6,429 nucleotides of DNA from Legionellales bacterium. Lineage in GTDB: Bacteria; Pseudomonadota; Gammaproteobacteria; Berkiellales; Berkiellaceae. Shown here piece by piece: positions 1-6,202 of this stretch (positions are counted from its first letter, which is position 1; each line of letters starts with the position of its first letter). A program made the position numbers and the translations under genes. The DNA is taken from positions 1-6,429 of the forward strand of contig JAHFQF010000137.1 in NCBI GenBank assembly GCA_023266435.1. The letters run 5' to 3'. Below the pieces are notes generated by a model. The model had not been told where the DNA came from. It saw only the letters and a program-made list of their open reading frames with translations, and searched no databases.

Positions 1-930
1 AGTTTTTTCTGGCATCCTAGGTGCAGCAGGAAACCCTTGTCTTTTATCAACCTGTAAACGCCACCCCCCTTCTTGCGTCAGAAATAACTGAGCCAACCGT
101 TTCCATACAGCTAATGCATTGGCATCTGGCTTTAAAGGCCAACTGAGACTGGATAATCGCGTTTCCTCTAATTGATTCCCCGCAAAAACAGCCATCTCAA
201 TACACTGCTTCCAGAGATCTTCATCGAGGACTTGTAATAATTGTGTTTGAGTATGCGTAATCAGATCAGCCAAAGATTGGCTGAGTATCTCTGTGTATGC
301 CTGCCCCTTTAGTAACCCCATCATCCAAGCAAGCCATTGATCACGCGTAGCTAATAGCTGACAGAGCAAAGTTTCCAAGGTGTCTAATTGATTATCTAAA
401 TGCTCTAATAAAGAAAAAACAATGGCATATTCAGGGGACTCGGTGGTAATACTATCAAATAAGCTTTTTACCGCCTGTTGATAGAGCGGTATGGGGTCGT
501 CAATCAACTCAAATCCAGCGCCACAAGCTGCAAAGTGTGGCATTTGCTTGACCAAGTAATGACAAAAGGCATCCATGGTCATGATACGTAGCCGATGAGG
601 ATTGGCTTGCAGTTGCCACTCCAGCTTTTGATCTGCGACCAAAACCTCTCGCGCTAATTGCCAGGTCAGCTGTTGAAAAGGAATGGTTGGACAAGGTGCT
701 TTTTCTGCAAACTCTAAGGCCTCCAAAATACGCTGCCGCATTTCATGGGCTGCTTTTTGAGTAAATGTGACGGCCAAAATCTGCTCTGGCATAGAAACAC
801 CGCTACCCAGTAACTTTAAAAATCGCTGCGTGAGTAATGCTGTCTTCCCTGAGCCAGCTGGGGCTTGCACAATCCAGCTAATACTTGGATCCAAGGCTTT
901 TATACGACTCTGTGCATCACTTAATAACAC
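1..930 (-). CDS. UvrD/AddA-type superfamily 1 DNA helicase, N-terminal part (cut by window edge)
   Basis: An open frame of 310 codons runs from 930 to the left edge without a stop. Seen directly: the N-terminal helicase motifs of superfamily 1A. Walker A is APAGSGKT at residues 23-30 (Lys29). Motif Ia is VTFTQKAAHEM at 54-64. The TMDAFCHYL segment at about 118-126 corresponds to the family's T-(I/M)-(D/H)-x-F-C motif. By family knowledge this is the ATP-driven strand-separating motor that works with an AddB-type nuclease at double-strand breaks, in the cytosol. The later helicase motifs, and any C-terminal RecB-like nuclease domain, lie outside the window, so AddA versus a plain UvrD-like helicase cannot be settled here. 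The start is taken as GTG at 928-930, because an AAAGGAAG Shine-Dalgarno sits 7 bases upstream and the frame is closed by a TAA nine codons before it. The nuclease gene ends 51 bases upstream on the same strand, which suggests one operon with coupled products. Confidence 0.9.
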   Translation of the reverse strand, partial: MLLSDAQSRIKALDPSISWIVQAPAGSGKTALLTQRFLKLLGSGVSMPEQILAVTFTQKAAHEMRQRILEALEFAEKAPCPTIPFQQLTWQLAREVLVADQKLEWQLQANPHRLRIMTMDAFCHYLVKQMPHFAACGAGFELIDDPIPLYQQAVKSLFDSITTESPEYAIVFSLLEHLDNQLDTLETLLCQLLATRDQWLAWMMGLLKGQAYTEILSQSLADLITHTQTQLLQVLDEDLWKQCIEMAVFAGNQLEETRLSSLSWPLKPDANALAVWKRLAQLFLTQEGGWRLQVDKRQGFPAAPRMPEKT

Positions 931-937
931 GACACGT

Positions 938-945
938 CTTCCTTT
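938..945 (-). promoter_or_regulatory. Shine-Dalgarno site deciding the helicase GTG start
   Basis: On the minus strand this reads AAAGGAAG and ends 7 bases before GTG at 930. No ATG is available in frame between the upstream stop and the conserved N-terminus, so this site supports a GTG start. Confidence 0.7.
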
Positions 946-981
946 GTTCTTTTAGAATTTTCACAATACACCTTATCAGCG

Positions 982-3567
982 TTATTCATGCAGAGCATAC
1001 CTACAGAGTGGTTTTAAGTGACAGTAAAGGCAGCTGCGCTCTGGTTGTTTAGGGGCTACAGCTGCGTGCCCTATTTTAAAACGATGAGCGATGGTGCTGA
1101 GCTGGGTATGCCAATTTTGAAAAAGTCTATCCCAGGCAAGCGCATCATTCATGGCGGTGATGCCCCGATGTGGCGTATCGGTTTGGCTGATCCCGGACAA
1201 ATAAACACCTTGCGGTTTGATGGCGTAGTAGCATAGTACAGTAGGTTGTGGAGTGACTGACAGCGCATACAAGGGCATTTGAGCGTCGTACGGTTCTTCA
1301 CCTAGCCAATCATTGGGAGAGCAATCACCTGTTTTATAGTCGATGAGCCAGCGATTACCGCTATTGTCTTCGTCTAATCTATCGCATTTTAGCGAAAAAT
1401 TTAATCCATTAAGCGTGACTTGGAAACGCTGTTCTAGTCCTTGTAGTTGAAAGGGGGTGCGTTGCGCATCGGTTGCAAGCACAGCGTGCACGATAGATTG
1501 CAGGCGCTTGATTTCTACTTGCCAATAAAATTCTGGAATGCGAGATTTTGTGCGCTCTACTTGTATGATGCGCTCACAGATGACTTGTAGCTGATTTGAA
1601 AAATCAACGCTTGTTATTGGCGTATTGGGCTTTTGTTGTAAGTATTGCAGAGATTGGTGCAGCGCGCCATGCACGACATTACCTCGACCTGCGGCACTTA
1701 ATCCTAGCTGCTTGGTTTTCCTCGGTTTTAAACGTAATCTAAATTGAGCAAAAGCTTTAAAAGCGCATTGTGCTTGTAGGCTTAATACTTGACTGGGATA
1801 GTAATCTAAGCCTTGCGTGGTTAAAGGCGGGGGTGCTTGATCACTCAGATTAATAGTTTGAATGATTTGTTGTTTCAATGCTTGGCTTAATGGATCCTCT
1901 TTAGGCGCTTGCTTCCAGGGGCTTGGATTTGCTCTGGCTATCAAAGGAGATGGCGCTGCAGGTTGACGATTGATTTGTCGGGGATACGATAAAATCACCG
2001 TACTGGCGCTTTGTTGTAAACGCTCTAACATTTTGGTTGCAAACTGCATTTCACGTACGGGGCTTGCATGGGGTAAATTATGTTGCTTTTGTAGCGCTAG
2101 AGGAATGAAGGGATTAGGGTTTGCGGCTTCTGGCCAAGCATATTGTGACAGTCCTAACACCCATAATTGACTAAATTGCATACCTGCTGCTTCTAGAATT
2201 CCTAAAATTTGAATAGGCACTTTGTTGGTATAGGTTTGTGGTTGAAAGCAATGATCGGCAAGTACTTGCTGCAAGAGCGCTAATGCTGTTTGTAAATCAA
2301 AGAGCTTATCTAAAACGTCACTGGCTAATAATTGCGTACATACTTCAAACCATTGCTGCACTGCTTGATATTCTTCACTGTCAACGACCCGTTCACCGGG
2401 CCAGCCCCAAGCCTCCAAGTATGTTAACCACCAGGGTATCCAAGCGGAAAGTGGTTTTTCTTGGTGCTGCGCTTCACTCCAGTGAGACCAATGTAAGAAG
2501 ACGGTGTGTAGTGAATCATTAGGATCTAAGCGGTCCTGAATGACTGTCCAACCATGTAGGCATGACTCTACCCTTTCGTCTAATTCATGTAATAAAAATT
2601 GTCTTGCCCGCATACGTTGATTTAAAAAAGTTTGGCCTCCGGCAATAAATGGCGTGGCTAATAAAAATGGCCAGACTACGTTGCTTTCTTTGGAGATTAA
2701 GCACTGCAAACATTGTAATGCGGCGCTAATGACCGGCGTTTTGGCTAAAGAGAGCCCGCCTGATACGTTGAAAAAACGGGGCGGTTTTTCGCCAAACTGT
2801 AGAGTATGTTGCACATTAAACCAGGCGTCACAAGCCTCTACGATTTCTTCTCGTCTTTCAGTTAAGTTGGGCACAACAATGCCGATTGGCCAAGGGGACT
2901 CTTGTTGCACACGTTGCGCATCAGCCCAAGCCAAGGCATGCGTCAGCTCCTGCACCTCATTGTCAGCAAAATGGCTATAACAATTAGAAGACACCATGGG
3001 AGGCGACTCATGAGCAACCGTAATGCCATGCTCGGACAAGTAATTTAACCACCTTAGAAGCGCGGGTGAGAAATCATCAAAACCGTAACATAGTAATTCT
3101 TTAGGGATTAACTCTAAAAACCCCGCTGCATGCTCTATCATAAACGCATATTGTTGTGCGGGATCTAACCACCCTTTTTGTGCCAATACCTGCCTATAGG
3201 CTGACTGCCAGCGCAGAAAGCAAGCACTGTTTCCTAAAGCAGCACTCTCCAGATCAGAAAGCGGGATCTGCCATTCAATCATAAAGCGAAAAGCCTGCTC
3301 TGCTAAATACACACTGTGTGGCGTGGGCCAAATATTTGATTGATCGTAATCGTCGGTTAAGATACGTTGCCACAGCAGACGAGATTGTACTGGCGTGACT
3401 AAGGTTGGCAAATTCGGGTATTCAAAGCTACAGGCTTGCCAAAGTTGAGACAACCAACTTGTTAGCGCCAGACACACTGGCAGCTCAAAACAAGCATCTG
3501 TACGAGTCAAACTTTGAGTTAATAACCATTGGCTTGCCAAGCGCTTTGTAGGCGTTACCACTTGCAA
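982..3567 (-). CDS. AddB-like DNA repair protein with PD-(D/E)XK (RecB-family) nuclease and Fe-S cluster cysteines
   Basis: With the start chosen here the protein has 861 residues, close to the roughly 900 usual for the proteobacterial AddB-like 'probable DNA repair' family. It opens with LQVVTPTKRLA, the degenerate helicase-like N-terminus. No Walker A motif is visible, so it is probably not a motor itself. A conserved middle segment, ILGILEAAGMQFSQLWVLGL (about 454-473), is typical of AddB proteins. The C-terminal nuclease is complete: RGNVVH (His633), Glu712, CDRLDE (Asp729), DYKTG (Asp743, Lys745) and QMPLYAL (from Gln763). Cys601 upstream of the nuclease, plus C-x2-C-x5-C at 846-855, match the iron-sulphur cluster that staples this nuclease fold in AddB. 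Inferred role: degrading and trimming broken DNA ends for recombination, together with the helicase encoded 51 bases downstream. The TTG at 3565-3567 is preferred because AAGGAG lies 8 bases upstream. A longer ATG frame from 3756 would add 63 residues translated from an intergenic repeat. Confidence 0.9.
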   Translation of the reverse strand: MQVVTPTKRLASQWLLTQSLTRTDACFELPVCLALTSWLSQLWQACSFEYPNLPTLVTPVQSRLLWQRILTDDYDQSNIWPTPHSVYLAEQAFRFMIEWQIPLSDLESAALGNSACFLRWQSAYRQVLAQKGWLDPAQQYAFMIEHAAGFLELIPKELLCYGFDDFSPALLRWLNYLSEHGITVAHESPPMVSSNCYSHFADNEVQELTHALAWADAQRVQQESPWPIGIVVPNLTERREEIVEACDAWFNVQHTLQFGEKPPRFFNVSGGLSLAKTPVISAALQCLQCLISKESNVVWPFLLATPFIAGGQTFLNQRMRARQFLLHELDERVESCLHGWTVIQDRLDPNDSLHTVFLHWSHWSEAQHQEKPLSAWIPWWLTYLEAWGWPGERVVDSEEYQAVQQWFEVCTQLLASDVLDKLFDLQTALALLQQVLADHCFQPQTYTNKVPIQILGILEAAGMQFSQLWVLGLSQYAWPEAANPNPFIPLALQKQHNLPHASPVREMQFATKMLERLQQSASTVILSYPRQINRQPAAPSPLIARANPSPWKQAPKEDPLSQALKQQIIQTINLSDQAPPPLTTQGLDYYPSQVLSLQAQCAFKAFAQFRLRLKPRKTKQLGLSAAGRGNVVHGALHQSLQYLQQKPNTPITSVDFSNQLQVICERIIQVERTKSRIPEFYWQVEIKRLQSIVHAVLATDAQRTPFQLQGLEQRFQVTLNGLNFSLKCDRLDEDNSGNRWLIDYKTGDCSPNDWLGEEPYDAQMPLYALSVTPQPTVLCYYAIKPQGVYLSGISQTDTPHRGITAMNDALAWDRLFQNWHTQLSTIAHRFKIGHAAVAPKQPERSCLYCHLKPLCRYALHE

Positions 3568-3575
3568 GCTACACA

Positions 3576-3581
3576 CTCCTT
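3576..3581 (-). promoter_or_regulatory. Shine-Dalgarno site deciding the nuclease TTG start
   Basis: The minus strand reads AAGGAG, then 8 bases, then TTG at 3567. This is ideal spacing, and the start falls immediately before the conserved family N-terminus (VVTPTKRLA). The ATG at 3756 lies inside repeat DNA and is unlikely to be used. GTG codons at 3576 and 3561 are alternatives in frame, but they are spaced less well from this site. Confidence 0.7.
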
Positions 3582-3609
3582 GTACACAATGGGAGACAGA
3601 GGACGATTG

Positions 3610-3634
3610 ATATACCCAAAATCCTTCAAAATGC
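3610..3634 (+). repeat. Left inverted end of the palindromic element (copy 1 of 3)
   Basis: This 25-base sequence begins ATATACCCAAAATCC and ends AAAATGC. It pairs with 3753-3777 in inverted orientation, and it resembles 4565-4589 in direct orientation at 22 of 25 positions. Confidence 0.8.
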
Positions 3635-3750
3635 GTAGTGTATAGCAAAACGGATTTGGCCAGATGAAGTTTTCCGAACCAAGGAATAGTCGTCGATACT
3701 ATTGCGAGGTGAGGAAGACTGCAGCTGGGTAAACTCGGGCAGCTAGAAAC

Positions 3751-4551
3751 ATGCATTTCGAAGGATCTTGGGTATATGATAAAGCAAGGGAGGCTGCGAT
3801 ACCAACTTTACCCTTTCCCCCACCACAATTGGGGCTAATAGGCCATCGTGGAGCTGCGGCGCTCTGCCCTGAGAATACATTGATTAGCATGCAAACTGCG
3901 CATCAGCAGTTAAACTGGATCGAGTGCGATGTGCAATTGACCAGTGATAATCACCTAGTCATTATTCATGATGAAAGCTTAGACCGCACGAGCAATGGGG
4001 GGAGTCAATTAATTTGGCAAAGCCCGCTTGCACATTTAGATCAGTATGATTATGGGGCTTGGTTTCACAGTAAATTTTCCAACACCCCGTTGCTCACTTT
4101 GGAGATCTTATGGCGGTATGCCAATGATACGGGCTTAAATCTTAACTTAGAAATAAAGCCCTACGGCAATGCGAGTTTGCTGGCTCAACACTTTGCGCAT
4201 TTTTTAAGCACACACTCCCGTCAGTTTGACTTATTAATTTCTAGTTTTAATCATCTGATCTTACATCACTTACGACAAAGCAATCCTGAGCTTACCATCG
4301 GCTTTTTAGTCGAGGAGCATGACCCAATACTGTTTCAATCCCTGCTCTCTTCGAGTAACTGCGCCTATCATCTGTCTGCACAAAGCAACTCTTTGATGCT
4401 GCTTGAATCGCTATCTCAACAAGACATAGCGCTTTTGGCTTATACGGTAAATGATCAGCAATTGGCGCATACTTTATTACAAACAGGATTTTGGGGGGTT
4501 TTTACAGACAATCCCTACTTATTATCCACCAATAAAACAGAAATAAAATGA
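3751..4551 (+). CDS. Glycerophosphodiester phosphodiesterase (cytosolic UgpQ-like)
   Basis: The enzyme would hydrolyse glycerophosphodiesters from phospholipid turnover to glycerol-3-phosphate and an alcohol, in the cytosol, since no signal peptide is visible. The GDPD domain fills the protein. In numbering from ATG 3751: LIGHRG with His32-Arg33, PENT at 40-43, IECDVQ with Glu58 and Asp60, HDESLDRTSNG from His73, LEIKP with Glu134 and Lys136, YTVND at 231-235 and GVFTDNP at 249-255. These are the metal and substrate positions expected of an active enzyme. Length is 266 residues from this ATG, against about 247 for UgpQ. The start is doubtful. The first nine codons are the palindromic repeat, and no good ribosome site precedes ATG 3751. 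An AGGGAGG sits 5 bases before an in-frame ATA at 3799, which would give 250 residues. TTG at 3829 is another in-frame option but has no ribosome site. The gene is divergent from the nuclease gene and may be cotranscribed with the kinase 123 bases downstream. Confidence 0.93.
   Translation: MHFEGSWVYDKAREAAIPTLPFPPPQLGLIGHRGAAALCPENTLISMQTAHQQLNWIECDVQLTSDNHLVIIHDESLDRTSNGGSQLIWQSPLAHLDQYDYGAWFHSKFSNTPLLTLEILWRYANDTGLNLNLEIKPYGNASLLAQHFAHFLSTHSRQFDLLISSFNHLILHHLRQSNPELTIGFLVEEHDPILFQSLLSSSNCAYHLSAQSNSLMLLESLSQQDIALLAYTVNDQQLAHTLLQTGFWGVFTDNPYLLSTNKTEIK
3753..3777 (-). repeat. Right inverted end of the palindromic element (copy 2 of 3)
   Basis: Read on the minus strand it begins ATATACCCAAGATCC and ends GAAATGC, differing from the left end at two positions. 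On the plus strand it encodes the HFEGSWVY at the front of the longest phosphodiesterase reading frame. Confidence 0.8.
3787..3793 (+). promoter_or_regulatory. Strong Shine-Dalgarno-like site before an ATA codon
   Basis: AGGGAGG stands 5 bases before ATA at 3799-3801, in the phosphodiesterase frame. No ATG, GTG or TTG follows at normal spacing in that frame; the next candidate is TTG at 3829. The site lies just outside the palindromic element. It is either the true ribosome site, with a rare ATA start or a mutated ATG, or a coincidence inside a longer coding sequence. Confidence 0.45.
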
Positions 4552-4564
4552 TTGCGCCATGGGG

Positions 4565-4589
4565 ATATACCCAAGATCTTTGAAAATGC
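4565..4589 (+). repeat. Solo copy of the palindrome end sequence (copy 3 of 3)
   Basis: The sequence begins ATATACCCAAGATC and ends GAAAATGC, matching each of the other two ends at 22 of 25 positions. No inverted partner follows within the next 170 bases. It is probably a half-element left by deletion, or an independently dispersed repeat unit. It starts 13 bases after the phosphodiesterase stop. Confidence 0.75.
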
Positions 4590-4594
4590 TTGCA

Positions 4595-4623
4595 TTGTAT
4601 CAAACAAGGTACTTTACTAAATT
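4595..4623 (+). promoter_or_regulatory. Weak candidate sigma70 promoter for the kinase gene
   Basis: TTGTAT (4595-4600), a 17-base spacer and TAAATT (4618-4623) are tolerably placed for a promoter with its start near 4630, about 45 bases before the kinase ATG. Both hexamers deviate from consensus. An alternative pairing of TTGCAT (4590-4595) with TTTACT is no better. Confidence 0.25.
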
Positions 4624-4674
4624 GTAATATGTGCTTTACTTTGAGTATGCGCCCATATCAAGGCCGATATCGTT

Positions 4675-6126
4675 ATGCCATTTTTTCCACCCAGACAAGT
4701 GCATCCTAGCGATCTGCATCCCGCAGGCATCCTTGCAACACCAGAAATCCCATCATTACTCTCACAGGATGCGCAAATGGCCTTACATCGATGGATAACA
4801 CAGCAAGCGCCTGAAAGCATACCTAATACCCTACTGACCGCTCATGACCTAGCAGAGCTTGATTGGCCGGTTATCTTTGATAATAGAGGCAGATATTATG
4901 TTATTTATCCTGGCGATACTGACATCATGCGATATTTAGGGTTTAAGACCCCAGAGGAACAATCTGCCTTTTTACAAAAACGTGGTTGTCAAACATTGAA
5001 TGCGCTTTCTGCAGTAAGCAGAGGACTCGGGCGTGGCGCATTTGGTGATGTTCAGGTATGCCAGCGTGATGATGGACTCTGGATGGCTTGCAAATCTTTA
5101 GATGTAGTTGATTATGATTATGCTCAAGAAAAAGTTGACCGCATCAGAAATGAATATGCAATTGGTATAGCACTTGAGCCAGATACAGCCATTTCAGAAA
5201 AAGAAGAAATAGATCGCTATGAATCTGCGTGGATACAAGAAGCTGCTGTTCAAGCAGTCGGTATCGATTCAGAGTATGAGGAAAAAACACTTAAGATTAA
5301 TTTATTTATTCCTTTGCTGGAAGGCGTCACCTTAAAAAGTTTTTTTACACAACAGCAAGAGAAACAACCAGCACACCCCGAATCCCCACTCACTGAGATA
5401 ACAGTGCTCAAATTAATTATTGCAATATTAGAAAAACTAGATCGCTTACATCAAAAAAATATACTGCATCGTGACCTAAAGCCAGAAAACATCATGGTGC
5501 TTCCCGATGGGAGTATTGAAATTTTCGACTATGGCTTGTCTCTCCAAGTACCCTCTCATGACAAACAAGCCCTCATAGAAGAGTTTGCAGGCACTATCGA
5601 ATACAGTGCACCAGAGATTTTTCCTTCAGAGCATGTGAAATATTCACATTACTCCGAAAAAAGTGAGGTGTTTGCTATTGGTCGAATTGCCTTGAGTTTA
5701 TTACATGAGTCTGTCTCTACTATACGAGACGATCCCTTTCAATCCTCTTTTACAGATCAAACAGAAGGTAAAAAACGCTCCCTATCAGACTATCGAAATG
5801 AAAAGCTGCAGAAGAAGATACAGCATTTTTTTGAACAAGATGATGTGCTGTTTGCTCATTCAGAAATTTTGGCATTTTTTCTCACTTTACTTGCACCTCA
5901 GCTTGAAACACGCCCTAGTGTGCAAGAGGCGCTCACCCAGGCACGCTGGTTGGCGCCAGAGTATCGAGCGCGCTCAGCAGACTCAGGGGTGCCACTCACG
6001 CCCAACCCTAGCCCAATCAGCATACAGGCTACAGACTCCGGCACTCATAGTCTGGATAATTCTAGTAATTCGCTTCAGAGGCCAGTACCCTCTATAGCCC
6101 GCCCCTCACTTACACCCAAAAAATAG
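4675..6126 (+). CDS. Eukaryotic-like Ser/Thr protein kinase with N-terminal extension and Ser/Pro-rich tail
   Basis: The protein has 483 residues and an intact Hanks-type kinase core. The glycine loop is GRGAFGDV (119-126). Lys140 in WMACK is the ATP-anchoring lysine, and Glu160 in RIRNEY is a likely partner on helix C. The catalytic loop is HRDLKPEN (265-272, Asp267). DYG at 285-287 replaces DFG. GTIEYSAPE (306-314) closes a short activation segment, and Arg413 in TRPSV is the late conserved arginine. The aspartate expected in helix F is Glu331 (SEVFAIG). Catalytic activity is therefore likely. Residues 1-110 form an unrecognised globular-looking region containing RYYVIYPGDTDIMRYLGF. Residues 165-205 look like an acidic insertion after helix C. 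Residues 430-483 are Ser/Pro/Thr-rich and probably disordered. No signal peptide or membrane segment is seen, and no PASTA or sensor domain as in housekeeping bacterial kinases. A secreted effector is possible if the host carries a Dot/Icm-type system, but that is inference. The ATG has only a weak AAGG upstream. Confidence 0.92.
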   Translation: MPFFPPRQVHPSDLHPAGILATPEIPSLLSQDAQMALHRWITQQAPESIPNTLLTAHDLAELDWPVIFDNRGRYYVIYPGDTDIMRYLGFKTPEEQSAFLQKRGCQTLNALSAVSRGLGRGAFGDVQVCQRDDGLWMACKSLDVVDYDYAQEKVDRIRNEYAIGIALEPDTAISEKEEIDRYESAWIQEAAVQAVGIDSEYEEKTLKINLFIPLLEGVTLKSFFTQQQEKQPAHPESPLTEITVLKLIIAILEKLDRLHQKNILHRDLKPENIMVLPDGSIEIFDYGLSLQVPSHDKQALIEEFAGTIEYSAPEIFPSEHVKYSHYSEKSEVFAIGRIALSLLHESVSTIRDDPFQSSFTDQTEGKKRSLSDYRNEKLQKKIQHFFEQDDVLFAHSEILAFFLTLLAPQLETRPSVQEALTQARWLAPEYRARSADSGVPLTPNPSPISIQATDSGTHSLDNSSNSLQRPVPSIARPSLTPKK

Positions 6127-6142
6127 TGGGGGCTTGAAAAGT

Positions 6143-6170
6143 TTGACAAGTGAATCATTAATGTTACAAT
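6143..6170 (+). promoter_or_regulatory. Sigma70-type promoter for the ABC transporter gene
   Basis: TTGACA (6143-6148) matches the -35 consensus exactly and is followed after 16 bases by TACAAT (6165-6170), five of six to the -10 consensus. Transcription would start near 6177, about 26 bases before the ATG. An AT-only dyad, AATTAA (6168-6173) and TTAATT (6181-6186), overlaps the expected start site and could be an operator or simply AT-rich leader. Confidence 0.6.
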
Positions 6171-6202
6171 TAAGAGAATTTTAATTAAAAAGCAAGTCCT
6201 TC

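Larger units (their letters stand above)
3610..3777. repeat. 168-base imperfect palindrome with 25-base inverted ends (MITE-like or large palindromic repeat)
   Basis: The left end (3610-3634) starts ATATACCCAA and the reverse complement of the right end (3753-3777) starts the same way. By hand count the two ends agree at 23 of 25 positions. AATAGT at 3685-3690 and ACTATT at 3698-3703 form an inner dyad centred at 3694, which is also the centre of the whole element. The inner 31 bases of each arm agree at about 23 positions, with weaker similarity between. The element is therefore a decayed full-length hairpin and not merely two terminal repeats. If the ends are trimmed to TATACCC and GGGTATA, TGA flanks both sides (3608-3610 and 3778 onward would be read as a 3-base target duplication), but so short a match may be chance. 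There is no coding capacity for a transposase, so mobility would depend on an enzyme encoded elsewhere. Confidence 0.75.
4552..4674. other. Intergenic gap between phosphodiesterase and kinase genes
   Basis: This 123-base gap contains a solo copy of the repeat end (4565-4589) and an AT-rich stretch with weak promoter-like hexamers. No hairpin followed by a T run was found, so readthrough from the upstream gene into the kinase is possible. Confidence 0.6.

Noticed and set aside
509..694. Minus-strand open frame within the helicase gene
   Set aside because: It is out of frame with the helicase, whose motifs (Walker A, Ia, TMDAFC) clearly mark the real frame.
2654..2980. Plus-strand open frame of 108 codons inside the nuclease gene
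   Set aside because: It lies wholly antisense to strongly supported AddB-like coding sequence. The composition is that of a shadow frame, with many Ser and Cys and no domain.
3776..3838. Short out-of-frame ATG frame of about 20 codons overlapping the phosphodiesterase start
   Set aside because: It could be a regulatory upstream frame, but it has no ribosome site of its own and nothing distinguishes it from chance.
3699..3890. Minus-strand open frame of 63 codons across the palindrome and the front of the phosphodiesterase gene
   Set aside because: It is antisense to the phosphodiesterase N-terminus, lacks any recognisable motif and draws much of its sequence from the repeat.
5705..6097. Plus-strand open frame of 130 codons in another frame of the kinase gene
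   Set aside because: It overlaps the kinase core and tail in a shifted frame, has no own ribosome site and shows no conserved motif.
6127..6150. Imperfect CTTG/CAAG hairpin after the kinase stop considered as a terminator
   Set aside because: The stem is only four pairs and no T run follows. The same bases contain the -35 box of the next gene.
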